From CAXXOK01 sp963675655 (GTDB lineage Bacteria; Bacillota; Clostridia; Christensenellales; Aristaeellaceae): a stretch of 64,000 bases of DNA. The notes under the pieces are model-generated. The model was not told the origin of the DNA and made no database searches. It saw only the letters and a program-made list of their open reading frames with translations. The position numbers were made by a program, and so were the translations under genes. The stretch covers positions 744,001-808,000 of the forward strand of contig OY776489.1 of the NCBI GenBank assembly GCA_963675655.1, read 5' to 3'. How positions within the stretch are numbered: the stretch's first letter is position 1; each line of letters starts with the position of its first letter. Below, in pieces: positions 33,884-43,487 of the stretch.

Positions 33884-34728
33884 CGACGCGTAAGCATTTC
33901 TCTGTGCGTAGTTTTCTTTCCAGATTGCTCATCAACATTCCGGTTTGGCTTTTGTCCATCAGCTGTATTTTTCCGGTGGTGTGGCTGGTATACTCTTCGC
34001 TGAAATCCCAGCAGGAATTTGCCGTTTCCTCCCTGTCGCTGCCCACGCAGCTGCATTTCAGCAACTACGCCGAAGCGTTTGCTACCGCCAATTTCGGTAC
34101 GTTTGTATTCAACAGCGCCAAAAACGGGTTCCTGTCGCTGATCATCGTTGTGATTATTTCCTTTGTGATGGGCTACCTTATCTCGCGCTACCGCTTTCGC
34201 GGGCGGAATCTGGTGTATCTGGTGCTGATGGCTGGAATAATGATTCCCGTACACGCACTGATGGTGCCGCTGTTCATCCAATTCAAAGGGCTGGGCGCTC
34301 TCAACAAATGGTTTACGCTCATCCCGGTATATGTGGCTTTTGAAATTCCGGTTTCCGTCTTTTTAATCGACAGTTACTTAAAAGGGGTATCCACCGATAT
34401 GGAGGATGCTGCTTCCATCGACGGAGCGGGCATACTGCGAACGATGTTCAGCATTATCATGCCGATTTGTAAACCCGTGATGGCTACGGTCATCATCCTC
34501 ACGTTTATGCATGTGTGGAACGAATTCCCCTTTGCACAGATATTGGTATCCAGCAAGGAGCTGAAAACCATTCCGGTCGGCCTGACGTATTTCACCACCG
34601 ACCACTCGACCGATTACACGCTGCTCATGGCTGCGCTGTCTATGGCGACGCTGCCGGTCATCCTGATCTATCTGGCGTTTTATAACAAGATCATGGAAGG
34701 TATGATGGCGGGCGCCATCAAGGGTTGA
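33880..34728 (+). CDS. Sugar ABC transporter permease, MalG type
   Basis: A 282-residue membrane protein with about six transmembrane segments, the EAA-like loop EDAASIDGAGILRTMFSIIMPICKP and the ending MEGMMAGAIKG typical of the second sugar permease. Translationally coupled to the preceding permease. Its operon continues after 82 bases with a putative glycosidase. Confidence 0.92.
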   Translation: MTTRKHFSVRSFLSRLLINIPVWLLSISCIFPVVWLVYSSLKSQQEFAVSSLSLPTQLHFSNYAEAFATANFGTFVFNSAKNGFLSLIIVVIISFVMGYLISRYRFRGRNLVYLVLMAGIMIPVHALMVPLFIQFKGLGALNKWFTLIPVYVAFEIPVSVFLIDSYLKGVSTDMEDAASIDGAGILRTMFSIIMPICKPVMATVIILTFMHVWNEFPFAQILVSSKELKTIPVGLTYFTTDHSTDYTLLMAALSMATLPVILIYLAFYNKIMEGMMAGAIKG

Positions 34729-34810
34729 TTCTTTTCACGGCAGGGGCGCGCTTTGGCCGCAGCCGTATGGAAGATAATGTTGAGCGGGCAGCAACAGGAG
34801 GGCAATCTAT

Positions 34811-36850
34811 ATGTGGATTGAGAACAATTACCGCAGGAACCTGATGGATATGCACATCGACGACTGGAACGAGGAGTTTCTTTCCAAAATCGACTGCGAC
34901 GAGTATGTGGAAGCGCTGGCCGATGCGGGCGTGCAGGCCGCCATGGTGAAAGCCAAGCCGCACACGGGCCTTTGCTATTGGCCGTGCGATACGGGCCGTA
35001 TGCACAAGGGGCTGAAGGGCAAGGATTTTCTGGGCGAGATGATTGCAAAATGCCACAGTCACGACATTGCCGTGATTGCGTATTTCACACAGATTTTTGA
35101 TAACTGGGCGTACGATAACCATCCGGATTGGCGGCTGGTCGCGCCGGACGGCAAAACCTTCCGCGAATACCGCCACCGCGACCAGTTCCGCAATGGCCGC
35201 TACGGCATCGTTTGCCCCAACAATCCCGATTACCGCGCCTATGTGAAAACGAATTTGCAGGAATTGAACCGCAAGTACGATTTTGAAGGTATGTTTTTAG
35301 ATATGACCTTCTGGCCGGACATTTGCTATTGCCCGCACTGCCGCAAGCGCTGGTTTGAGGAAACGGGCATGGAACTGCCCCGCAAGATCGACTGGACGGA
35401 TGAAAACTTCCGCCGGTATGCCTACACGCTGGATGTGTGGATGGCGGATTACGCCAAGTTTGCCACCGCCTGCGTAAAGGAAATCAAGCCCAATGTGACG
35501 ATCGAGCATCAATTTTCCATGATTACATCCACCTGGTTCCACGGCAGCTCCGAGATGCTGACCGAGGCGGTGGATTATTCCGGCGGCGACTACTACGGCG
35601 GCTTCTTGCAGCAGACCTTTATCAACAAATACTATAAAAACGCCTCTCCGCACCTGCCCTTCATCTACCACACAGGCCGGTGCGACCCGGAGCTGAACAT
35701 GCATACCACCACTAAAACGCCCGAAGAGCTGACCCTGCACGTGATTACGGCGCTGGTGCACAACGGCGCGTTCCTGCTGGTGGACGCCATCAACCCGGAC
35801 GGCAGCATTGTGCCCGCCGTGTACCACAATTTAATGAAGGGCATCTACGCCAACACCAAGCAGTATGAGCCGTACGTAAGCGGTAAGTTCAACACCGATG
35901 TGGGCATTTGGTTTGCCAGCCACGCCAAGTACGACCCCGCCGAAACCGGGCTGGATACGACGGAGAAAACCTTCGACCCCAGCTCGTTTATGGACGCGTA
36001 TACCAAAATGGCGTCCATCCTGCGCGAGAATAACATTCCCTTTGATGTGCTTGCTACCAAGAACATCCGCGAGTACAAAGGCAAAGCCATCCTCATCTGC
36101 AATGTGCCTCACATCCGCGATGAGGAGATGGCCGCGCTGGAAGCCTACCTACAGGGCGGCGGCAGCCTGTACATCTCCGGCCCTATCGGCCACGCCAAGC
36201 TGGAAAAGCTGCTAGGCGCTAAAGTAACAGGGCTGACGCAGCATAACTTTACATATATGGACCCCACCGCCGCAGGCAGCGATATTTTCGCCGGTTTCTC
36301 CAAACTGGCGCCGCTTACCGTAGCCCGGGCACAGTATCAGGCGGAGATTACCAACCCCGAGGGGCTTACGGTGCTGGCTACCCGCACTTTACCCTATACG
36401 CCTACCGATACCGACCAGTTTGCGGCGATCCACTCCAATCCTCCGGGCATCCACACCACCGAGCCCTGCGTGCTCAAACGTCCGCTGGGTAAAGGTGCGA
36501 TCCTCTGGGCTGCCGCCGCCATCGAAACGGAGCGCCCGCACATGAGCCGCCGCGCGGTGTGCAACCTGATAAAATCGTTGGTGGACGTTCCCACCTTCAC
36601 CTCCAACGCGCCGAAGTTCGTGGAAGTGATCAACTGGGATAAGGACGGGCATAGCTATTTCGCCGTCATTAACCAGCAGGAGGAAAGCCCCATCGTGCCC
36701 ATGTACGACGTGTGGGTGGAACTCCCCGGCGAAGGCCACACCGCGGCGCTGCTGCCCGGCGGCGAAGCCCTGCCTGTGGAAGTGCGCGGCGGGAATGCCC
36801 GCATCAAACTGCCCAAGCTGGATCTGTTCCTGATGTTCGAGGTCAAGTAA
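34811..36850 (+). CDS. Putative glycoside hydrolase with alpha-L-fucosidase/GHL6-like barrel
   Basis: A 679-residue cytoplasmic protein (no signal peptide). Residues 1-330 look like a TIM barrel of the alpha-L-fucosidase / hypothetical glycosidase group: an early ADAGVQAAMVKAKPHTG strand, NGRYGIVCPNNPDYRAYV, then FEGMFLDMTFWPDICYCPHC at about 158-178, where the aspartate after FL is a candidate nucleophile. The middle (about 340-560) resembles the glutamine-amidotransferase-like trimerisation domain of GH42-type enzymes (KAILICNVPHIRDEEMAALEAYLQGGGSLYIS). A beta-rich tail follows. It probably degrades the oligosaccharide imported by the upstream ABC system. The substrate is unknown. Confidence 0.7.
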   Translation: MWIENNYRRNLMDMHIDDWNEEFLSKIDCDEYVEALADAGVQAAMVKAKPHTGLCYWPCDTGRMHKGLKGKDFLGEMIAKCHSHDIAVIAYFTQIFDNWAYDNHPDWRLVAPDGKTFREYRHRDQFRNGRYGIVCPNNPDYRAYVKTNLQELNRKYDFEGMFLDMTFWPDICYCPHCRKRWFEETGMELPRKIDWTDENFRRYAYTLDVWMADYAKFATACVKEIKPNVTIEHQFSMITSTWFHGSSEMLTEAVDYSGGDYYGGFLQQTFINKYYKNASPHLPFIYHTGRCDPELNMHTTTKTPEELTLHVITALVHNGAFLLVDAINPDGSIVPAVYHNLMKGIYANTKQYEPYVSGKFNTDVGIWFASHAKYDPAETGLDTTEKTFDPSSFMDAYTKMASILRENNIPFDVLATKNIREYKGKAILICNVPHIRDEEMAALEAYLQGGGSLYISGPIGHAKLEKLLGAKVTGLTQHNFTYMDPTAAGSDIFAGFSKLAPLTVARAQYQAEITNPEGLTVLATRTLPYTPTDTDQFAAIHSNPPGIHTTEPCVLKRPLGKGAILWAAAAIETERPHMSRRAVCNLIKSLVDVPTFTSNAPKFVEVINWDKDGHSYFAVINQQEESPIVPMYDVWVELPGEGHTAALLPGGEALPVEVRGGNARIKLPKLDLFLMFEVK

Positions 36851-36935
36851 CGCCGCGTGGAATATGATCCCGTGCCATCCCGCAGCCGCCAACGCCCATT
36901 GGGTTTTTGGAGCAGCCTGAACAACTAAATACAGC

Positions 36936-36977
36936 AAACCGGCAAGGTTCCCGTAGCGGGATAACTTGCCGGTTTTT
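36936..36977 (+). terminator. Terminator of importer/glycosidase operon
   Basis: A long stem: AAACCGGCAAG (36936-36946) with its complement (36965-36975), continued by inner GTT/AAC and CCCG/CGGG pairs, then a TTTTT tail. It lies between convergent genes. Confidence 0.85.
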
Positions 36978-37020
36978 CCTATACTGTTTCAGTTGATCTA
37001 GACGTTTTGCGGCGTCTGGT

Positions 37021-38856
37021 TTACGCCTGTCCGTTTTGCGCAGCCGAAGCATCCGGCTGCAGGTTTACATCCACACATTTTTGCAGCATCCGCCATAGCG
37101 TGGTACGGCTGATGCCCAGCCGCTTGGCCGCAATGCTCTGGTTGCCATGCTCCTGCGCCAGCACTTGCTTGAGCATAATCAGGTTCATTTGCTCCAGCGT
37201 CATATCCTTGGAGAATGCCGTTTCTTCGCTTGTGTCCTCTCCAAACATACGAATTTCACGCTTTAAAAGCCTGCGGATACTATCCGCCGTAATGTAGGGC
37301 GTATCGGCCTCCAGCACCAGTTCATTGAGAATACGTTTAAACTGGTCGTAGTTGTTCGGCCAGCGGTAGGATTGCAGCATCTGCACACCTTCCGGTTCCA
37401 GCCCGGTAATTTCCTTGGCGTATTGCATGTTCAGGGTGCTGATGTACAAACTCGCCAGTTGGGGTATGGATTCCTTATGGCTGCGCAGCGAGGGCATATC
37501 GATTATCAAGCAGGAAAACCAGTCTACAATTCTGCGCATCCGTTCTTTCACCGCCTGCCCGGTGCTGAGTGAAGCCCCGAAAATGAGGCGGTTGCGCTGG
37601 TGTACGTGCATATCCTTAATCATCATAAACAATGCTAAAAACTGTTCATCCGTCAGCGCGCTGATATTCTTAAAATGAATGGTAATGCCTGAATCCGTCA
37701 AAGGAGAGTATTTGTTTTCCATCAGGTATGTCCAGCCGCGGGTATGCAGCTGCGCACAATCAATAATTACCAGCGGTGCATTGCTCAAGCGGCTTCTGGT
37801 GTATAAAAGCCTCACCATCTGGTCCTTACCGGTGCCCAGTTCCCCCACTACCACCACCGCTTCACGGCTTTGCGCGTAGCGGTCAATATCCACCCCATCG
37901 GCCGAAGTGGAGCGGGTAATGCCATAAAAACTGCCGAAAAAACGATCGGTCGCTTCTTCTTTATCCACCGTATGGATGCCGTATTTCTCCAGCGAGAAGG
38001 ATGCCTTGGTAGTGCTGAGCGAGTAGAGCACATACGTCTGCTCGTTCGCATCCATCGTACTGCCCATAATGTTGTAATGCTTTCCTGCCGTTTCGCAGGT
38101 GAAGCGTTTGTTGCCGTCCGCACGTACCGATTCCAGCATGTTGGTCACTTTGTCCATTACCAGCTGGGGCAACGGCTCCACGCGGGAGGAATATTTCAGG
38201 GTCCCTTCGGCGTCCATCACCAGCAGGCGCTGTGGCTGTGTTTCCGCTACGCTGCGGTAAAACTTCATCTTTTCTTTCAGCTGGCGGTAGGTGCGGCTGG
38301 TCTGTACTGCCGATTCCAGCGCCACCTCTACACTTTCCAGACTGGAGTTGATCAGCATCGCGGGGATGCCATAGCTGCGGGCAATGGAGCTAACGATCAT
38401 ATCGCACATCACCATGGCGTATCCTTCGCGGCTGAGGCGCTGCATCAACTGGCGTACTTCTTCTTCATTATTAATAGTAAAAATGTCCAGATGGTATTGC
38501 AGCATATCGCAAAGGAAGCGGGCATTGCGCGTAATGGCGGGGAAACCGACAATGGCGTATTTGCCGCTGCCGGTATTGGCCAGGCGGATGGAGCGCAGGA
38601 TATCGTAAGCGGAAAGGGATATTTCCACCACAGGCAGGCTGCTTTGCCGCCGGATCAAATCGGCGGTGCCGCCGCGAGAAAGAATTACATCAAAATCATC
38701 GGTGCCATAGCGCTGGGCAATCGCCGCGCCGGTTTGCAAATCGCCTACAAATGCGGTCAGTGTAATATCATCCCGCTTGGCGGCGGCCAGCTGCATCAGC
38801 TGCAGCATTCCCTCGTATGGCGCAATGCCCAAAATGCGTGTTTTTTTCATGCGCAT
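37021..38856 (-). CDS. PrpR-N-type regulator with degenerate AAA+ domain and Fis-type helix-turn-helix
   Basis: A 611-residue regulator starting at 38856 (AAGGA nine bases upstream). Residues 1-190 match the PrpR/XylR-like N-terminal sensor (ILGIAPYEGMLQLM, DVILSRGGTADLIRR, PVVEISLSAYDILR). A PAS-like middle (about 200-310) precedes an AAA+ core with a P-loop-like GELGTGKDQ near residue 337. The Walker B region reads GITIHFKNIS instead of the acidic LFLDEI form, and no GAFTGA loop is present. The C-terminus is a Fis-type HTH (NQSIAAKRLGISRTTLWRML). Without GAFTGA it should not drive sigma-54 polymerase; it may act as an ordinary activator or repressor. It diverges from the acid-sugar operon, its likely target. 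Confidence 0.85.
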   Translation of the reverse strand: MRMKKTRILGIAPYEGMLQLMQLAAAKRDDITLTAFVGDLQTGAAIAQRYGTDDFDVILSRGGTADLIRRQSSLPVVEISLSAYDILRSIRLANTGSGKYAIVGFPAITRNARFLCDMLQYHLDIFTINNEEEVRQLMQRLSREGYAMVMCDMIVSSIARSYGIPAMLINSSLESVEVALESAVQTSRTYRQLKEKMKFYRSVAETQPQRLLVMDAEGTLKYSSRVEPLPQLVMDKVTNMLESVRADGNKRFTCETAGKHYNIMGSTMDANEQTYVLYSLSTTKASFSLEKYGIHTVDKEEATDRFFGSFYGITRSTSADGVDIDRYAQSREAVVVVGELGTGKDQMVRLLYTRSRLSNAPLVIIDCAQLHTRGWTYLMENKYSPLTDSGITIHFKNISALTDEQFLALFMMIKDMHVHQRNRLIFGASLSTGQAVKERMRRIVDWFSCLIIDMPSLRSHKESIPQLASLYISTLNMQYAKEITGLEPEGVQMLQSYRWPNNYDQFKRILNELVLEADTPYITADSIRRLLKREIRMFGEDTSEETAFSKDMTLEQMNLIMLKQVLAQEHGNQSIAAKRLGISRTTLWRMLQKCVDVNLQPDASAAQNGQA

Positions 38857-38895
38857 AGTTCCCTGTCCTTCCGGATTTAATCGTTCTCTTCTGAA

Positions 38896-38901
38896 ATTAT
38901 A
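38896..38901 (-). promoter_or_regulatory. Possible -10 box for the PrpR-like gene
   Basis: TATAAT on the - strand, about 40 bases before the start codon; the -35 region (TTTTCA, 17 bases away) is weak. Confidence 0.4.
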
Positions 38902-38978
38902 GCATGGATATTGCAAAATGAAAATAGTAAAAATTTCATATCTAAACAGTTATGTGACTTTTTCCCTGTTGATAGCGG

Positions 38979-39007
38979 TTGAATATTCGCCATCACGATG
39001 TTATTAT
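38979..39007 (+). promoter_or_regulatory. Promoter for acid-sugar operon
   Basis: TTGAAT (38979-38984) and TATTAT (39002-39007), spacer 17 bases. This is a sigma-A form; no sigma-54 GG-N10-GC signature was noticed here. Confidence 0.7.
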
Positions 39008-39015
39008 GACCGTGG

Positions 39016-39033
39016 TGGAACACTAGTGGAACA
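39016..39033. promoter_or_regulatory. Direct repeat near transcription start, candidate operator
   Basis: TGGAACA occurs at 39016-39022 and 39027-39033, an 11-base period placing both on one DNA face, just after the expected start of transcription. The divergent PrpR-like regulator is the obvious candidate ligand. Confidence 0.4.
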
Positions 39034-39104
39034 TTTACGAAGGAAATGAAATCTTTATCCCCTTGTTATGTTTCATTATTGAACATCTGTCGGGAGTGTA
39101 TCAC

Positions 39105-40388
39105 ATGCGATTGTTAATCATTGCGGACGACTTTACCGGTGCGTTGGATGTTGGCGTACAGTTTGCGCCTTACAACGTATCCATTCAAATTGCGATTGGC
39201 GCCTCTGCGGAAGAGGCGATTGATAAGAGCGAAAACGTGGACGTGCTGGTTGTGGATGCGGAAACAAGGCATTGCGATCCCGCCCGTGCCGCCGCCATAG
39301 TAACGCAGCTTGTCACTCTGGCCTGTAAGGCCAATGTGCCCCATCTGTATATGAAAACGGATTCTGGTTTGCGCGGCAACGTAGGCGCATCCCTCACCGC
39401 AGCGCTGAAAGCCACGGGATTCTCCTTTCTGGCCTTCGCCCCCGCCTTTCCGGATATGCAGCGTTATACCCTGGGCGGCATCCAATACAATGGAACTACA
39501 CCGGTACACGAAAGCCCGTTTGGGCAGGACCCGTTTGAGCCGGTTAAAACTTCCCACGTGGCGGAGCTGTTTCAGCCCTACCACGCAGATGTGCAGGAGT
39601 ACCCGCGGGACGCGGATTACCCTACGGTGGTCCCCGCGCCCACCATCGGTATTTTCGATGTGGGGGACAACGCGGATTTTCGGCGCATAGCGCAGCATTT
39701 GAAGCGTCAGGACTGTTTGAAGCTGCTGGCCGGCTGCGCGGCCTTCGCTTCCGTACTGCCCGCCATGCTGGGCATGGAAAGCCGCAAAATGCTCGGTGAT
39801 TTACCCGCAAAGCCGTTGCTCGTGCTGTGCGGCAGCCTCAACCCCATTACCCGCCGCCAGTTGGAGAGCGCGCAGGCGCAAGGCTTTGTGCGTATCACCC
39901 TCACCCCGACGCAGGAGCTGACCACCCCCTACGCCGAAACAGCCGAGGGCAAGCGGCTGCTGAGCGTGCTCTCCGCCGCGCTGGACGGAAAAACACACGT
40001 GATTTTGGAAACCGAGGAAATCCCCCACGCCATCGCCGAGACCTTCCGCCAGTCAGACGAAGCGGAAAAGCAGAAGATCGGGCAGCTAATCGCCACCCGG
40101 CTTGGGGAAATCCTGCATACATTATTAATGTACCCGCTGCCCTATACCCCCATGATTATCGGCGGGGATACGCTGCTTGGCATTATGCGGCAGCTTTCCT
40201 CCCCCAACATCACCATCGAGCGGGAAATCGAACCCGGCGTAGTATTATTCTCCGTGACTTTTGCAGGCACTACAACACGGATGATCAGCAAATCGGGCAG
40301 TTTCGGCGACAGCGAATTGCTCAACCGTATGGCCGGCCGGATTCGCCAAAGGAGTGAAGAAAATGGGTTATGCCCTGAAAATGCCTAA
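39105..40388 (+). CDS. Four-carbon acid sugar kinase family protein (DUF1537; DtnK/OtnK-like)
   Basis: A 427-residue kinase of the DUF1537 family, members of which phosphorylate D-threonate, D-erythronate, 3-oxo-tetronates and similar acid sugars. The N-terminal substrate domain starts MRLLIIADDFTGALDVGVQF and contains MKTDSGLRGNVGASLTAAL. The C-terminal nucleotide domain has MIIGGDTLLGIMRQL and MISKSGSFGDSELL. The ATG at 39105 follows CGGGAGTG. It overlaps the next gene by 26 bases and shares the operon with a PdxA2-like dehydrogenase, the standard partner that oxidises 4-phospho-threonate or -erythronate. Confidence 0.9.
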   Translation: MRLLIIADDFTGALDVGVQFAPYNVSIQIAIGASAEEAIDKSENVDVLVVDAETRHCDPARAAAIVTQLVTLACKANVPHLYMKTDSGLRGNVGASLTAALKATGFSFLAFAPAFPDMQRYTLGGIQYNGTTPVHESPFGQDPFEPVKTSHVAELFQPYHADVQEYPRDADYPTVVPAPTIGIFDVGDNADFRRIAQHLKRQDCLKLLAGCAAFASVLPAMLGMESRKMLGDLPAKPLLVLCGSLNPITRRQLESAQAQGFVRITLTPTQELTTPYAETAEGKRLLSVLSAALDGKTHVILETEEIPHAIAETFRQSDEAEKQKIGQLIATRLGEILHTLLMYPLPYTPMIIGGDTLLGIMRQLSSPNITIEREIEPGVVLFSVTFAGTTTRMISKSGSFGDSELLNRMAGRIRQRSEENGLCPENA

Positions 40389-41505
40389 GCAGGTATACTG
40401 CGGCAACGACTGCCCGACAAAGCTTATGGAATTTGCCGCTCCTTACGGCAGCGTATGCGTATTTACCGATCCGGTCGTCAGCGGCACCCCCGGCGCGCAG
40501 AAAATGCTGACCGCCCTTGCGGACGCGGGCTGCGCCATAACCCGGATCGACGATTTGAAGCCCGAACCGGATTATCATCAGGCGCAGGCGGCAGTTGACG
40601 CCTTTGCCAAATCCGGCGCGAAGCTGATTGTCGCCATCGGCGGCGGCAGCGTAATGGATATTGCCAAACTTGCATCCATCGCCGCCACGGACGCCTATAC
40701 CGTGCGCGATTTACTGGATCATCCCCAGCTTGGGCAAAAGCTGGTGCCGGCGGTTATGATCCCCTCCACCGCCGGTACCGGCGCCGAAGCTACCCCCAAC
40801 GCCATTGTCGCCGTACCGGAAAAAGCACTGAAGGTCGGCATTGTAAACGAAGCGATGATTGCCGATCTGGTGTTGCTGGACAGCGATATGACCGCCGCAC
40901 TGCCCCCTCGCATCGCCGCCGCAACCGGCGTGGATGCGCTGTGCCACGCGATTGAGTGTTATACTTCTAATAAGGCGACGCCCATGAGCGACCTGTTCGC
41001 CATGGAAGCCCTGCGGCTGATTTTTACCCATCTGGAAAAAGCCTGTACGGACACTGATGCTTCCGAGGCAAAAAGTGCCATGCTCCTGGCTGCATTCTAC
41101 AGCGGAGTCGCCATTACGGCTTCCGGCACCACGGCGGTGCACGCACTCAGCTACCCGTTGGGCGGCCGCTACCACATACCGCATGGCGTAGCCAACGCCA
41201 TCATGCTTATGCCGGTCATGCGCTTTAACGCCCCGGCCTGCCCCGCAGCCTTCGCCCGCGTGCTGGACGCAGTCGCACCCGCGGCGGCGCAAAGCGAGCA
41301 CGACAAGGCGCAGAAACTGCTGGAATTAATGCAAGGCATGCTGACCCGTCTTGGCATCCCCACCTCGCTGAGCGCTTACAACGTAGGCGAGCAGGATTTG
41401 GACGCGCTGGTGGAGGCGGGCATGGCCGTTACACGGCTGTTGGTCAACAATCCCCGCCCCCTGACTGCCGAAGATGCGCGCCGCCTGTACCGTGAAATTT
41501 TATAA
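40363..41505 (+). CDS. Iron-containing (type III) alcohol dehydrogenase
   Basis: A 380-residue NAD(P)-dependent dehydrogenase. The start at 40363 follows AAAGGAGTG. Family motifs are GGGSVMDIAKLASI (cofactor binding), IPSTAGTGAEATPNAIV, and the metal ligands in DALCHAIECYTS and HALSYPLGGRYHIPHG. Such enzymes oxidise or reduce alcohols, hydroxy acids or aldehydes. In this operon it could oxidise a hydroxyl of an acid sugar or reduce an aldehyde left by the aldolase encoded next. Its own substrate cannot be read from sequence. Confidence 0.9.
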   Translation: MGYALKMPKQVYCGNDCPTKLMEFAAPYGSVCVFTDPVVSGTPGAQKMLTALADAGCAITRIDDLKPEPDYHQAQAAVDAFAKSGAKLIVAIGGGSVMDIAKLASIAATDAYTVRDLLDHPQLGQKLVPAVMIPSTAGTGAEATPNAIVAVPEKALKVGIVNEAMIADLVLLDSDMTAALPPRIAAATGVDALCHAIECYTSNKATPMSDLFAMEALRLIFTHLEKACTDTDASEAKSAMLLAAFYSGVAITASGTTAVHALSYPLGGRYHIPHGVANAIMLMPVMRFNAPACPAAFARVLDAVAPAAAQSEHDKAQKLLELMQGMLTRLGIPTSLSAYNVGEQDLDALVEAGMAVTRLLVNNPRPLTAEDARRLYREIL

Positions 41506-41516
41506 GGAGGCCAACA

Positions 41517-42413
41517 ATGCAAAAGGTTGAAGGCATCATCGTACCGATTCTAACCCCGATGAACGCGGATGAAAGCGTGAATCTTGCACAGCTGTATGTG
41601 CAGATCGACCGCATGATTGACGCGGGCGTACACGGCATCTTCTTCTTCGGTACCAATGGGGAAGGATACATCCTCTCCGACGAGGAGAAGCTGCGTACGC
41701 TGGAGGCAGGCGCGGCACATGTGAACGGCCGCGTGCCGGTATACGCGGGTACGGGCTGCGTAAGCACCAAGGATACGATTACTCTCAGTAAGAAGGCCAA
41801 AGCGGCAGGCGCGGATTTTCTATCCATTATCACGCCATGGTTCGCCGCCGCCAGCCAGGACGATTTAACCGAGCATTACACGGCAGTCGCAAACGCTGTG
41901 AATCTGCCGATCATCCTGTACAACATTCCCGCCCGTACAGGTAACGCACTGGCGCCCGCGACGGTCAAACGCCTCAGCGAGATCGATAATATTATCGGCG
42001 CCAAGGACAGCAGCGGCAATTTTGATAACATGCTCAAGTACATTGAGCTTACGCGGGACAGCGGGGATTTCCGCATCCTCTCCGGCAATGATTCCCTGAT
42101 TTTGTGGAATCTGCTGGCAGGCGGCGCGGGCGGTATTGCAGGGTGCGCAAATGTGTTCCCCCACAATATGGTCGCCATTTACGAAAGCTTCAAAGCCGGC
42201 GATTTGGCGGCGGCGCGCACGCATCAGGACGCGATACGCGGTTTCCGCAACTGCTTTACCTTCGGCAATCCCAACACCATTGTAAAAACAGCCGTAGGGC
42301 TGCTGGGGTACGATGTGGGCGCATGCCGTAAACCGTTCGCTTCCCTCTCCCCGCAGGGCGTGCAGGCCGTAAAGGCGGCACTGGACGACGCGCACGAAAA
42401 GGGCGTGCGCTGA
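41517..42413 (+). CDS. Dihydrodipicolinate synthase/N-acetylneuraminate lyase family aldolase
   Basis: A 298-residue class I aldolase barrel. The Schiff-base lysine sits in NIIGAKDSSGNFDN, the catalytic tyrosine in IILYNIPARTG and the substrate carboxylate loop in FFFGTNGEGYILSDEEK. The family includes DapA, NanA and 2-keto-3-deoxy sugar acid aldolases. True DapA is unlikely in an operon of acid-sugar genes; cleavage or dehydration of a 2-keto-3-deoxy acid, or of N-acetylneuraminate given the BNR gene at the operon end, is more plausible. Its stop and the next start codon overlap by one base. Confidence 0.85.
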   Translation: MQKVEGIIVPILTPMNADESVNLAQLYVQIDRMIDAGVHGIFFFGTNGEGYILSDEEKLRTLEAGAAHVNGRVPVYAGTGCVSTKDTITLSKKAKAAGADFLSIITPWFAAASQDDLTEHYTAVANAVNLPIILYNIPARTGNALAPATVKRLSEIDNIIGAKDSSGNFDNMLKYIELTRDSGDFRILSGNDSLILWNLLAGGAGGIAGCANVFPHNMVAIYESFKAGDLAAARTHQDAIRGFRNCFTFGNPNTIVKTAVGLLGYDVGACRKPFASLSPQGVQAVKAALDDAHEKGVR

Positions 42414-43459
42414 TGGAAAGACCGATTATCGGCATCACCATGGGCGATCCCGCCAGCATCGGCCCGGAAATTACGCTGAAAGCACTGGCGCGTGCCGAGG
42501 TATATGCCCGCTGCCGTCCCCTTGTCGTCGGAGACGCGTGGATCATGGAAAAGGCGCTTACCTTTCCGGATATGCCCAAGCTGGCTATTCATCCCGTTGA
42601 TAGCGTCGCGGACGCACTTTTCACTCCCGGCACCGTGGATGTGCTAAACGTCAACGCAGCCAAAGCGCCCATCGAAATGGGCCAGGTTTCCGCGGCGGGC
42701 GGCGAAGCGGCTTTCCGCTACGTGGTAAAGGTAATTGAGCTGGCCATGGCCGGGCAGGTAGACGCCACCGTGACCAACGCCCTGAGCAAGGAAGCCATCA
42801 ACGCCGCCGGGCATCACTACTCCGGCCATACGGAAATTTACGCCGAGTATACGCACACCGCCCGCTACACCATGATGCTGGCACACGAAAACGTACGCGT
42901 TACCCACGTATCCACCCACGTAAGCCTGCGCAAAGCCTGTGATCTGGTCAAAAAGGCGCGCGTGCTGGAAGTGATACGCCTTTCGCAGAAAGCCTGCCGG
43001 GATATGGGTATTGAAAACCCGCGCATCGCGGTTGCGGGGTTGAACCCCCACAGCGGCGAAAACGGCTTGTTCGGGCAGGAGGAAATAGAGGAGATCACCC
43101 CCGCTATTGCACAAGCGCAGGCAGAGGGCATCAACGCCATCGGCCCCATGCCGCCGGATACAGTATTCTCCCGCGCACGCGGCGGCATGTACGACATCGT
43201 CGTTGCCATGTACCACGACCAGGGGCACATTCCGCTGAAAGTGCTGGGGTTTGAGTATGACCCTTCGGCACAGAAATGGAAAGCCGTCAGCGGGGTTAAC
43301 ATCACGCTCGGGCTGCCGATTATCCGCGTATCGGTGGATCACGGCACAGCCTTCGACCAGGCAGGGCTGGGCACAGCCAGCGAACTGAGCCTGCTGAATT
43401 CGGTGGATTATGCGATCAGTTTTGCGCAGTCCAGGCACAAAACCGATCCTAATACATAA
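42413..43459 (+). CDS. pdxA2: PdxA2-like 4-phospho-D-threonate/erythronate dehydrogenase
   Basis: A 348-residue NAD-dependent, metal-dependent dehydrogenase of the PdxA family. Landmarks are ITMGDPASIGPEITLKAL at the N-terminus, the metal histidines in HYSGHTEIYAEYT, MYHDQGHIPLKVLGF and RVSVDHGTAFDQAG. PdxA itself oxidises 4-phospho-threonine derivatives in vitamin B6 synthesis; the PdxA2 branch works with DUF1537 kinases to oxidise and decarboxylate 4-phospho-D-threonate or -erythronate to dihydroxyacetone phosphate. The DUF1537 kinase in this operon supports the second role. Confidence 0.88.
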   Translation: MERPIIGITMGDPASIGPEITLKALARAEVYARCRPLVVGDAWIMEKALTFPDMPKLAIHPVDSVADALFTPGTVDVLNVNAAKAPIEMGQVSAAGGEAAFRYVVKVIELAMAGQVDATVTNALSKEAINAAGHHYSGHTEIYAEYTHTARYTMMLAHENVRVTHVSTHVSLRKACDLVKKARVLEVIRLSQKACRDMGIENPRIAVAGLNPHSGENGLFGQEEIEEITPAIAQAQAEGINAIGPMPPDTVFSRARGGMYDIVVAMYHDQGHIPLKVLGFEYDPSAQKWKAVSGVNITLGLPIIRVSVDHGTAFDQAGLGTASELSLLNSVDYAISFAQSRHKTDPNT

Positions 43460-43487
43460 GGACAACCAAAACAAAGGAGGAAAACCC

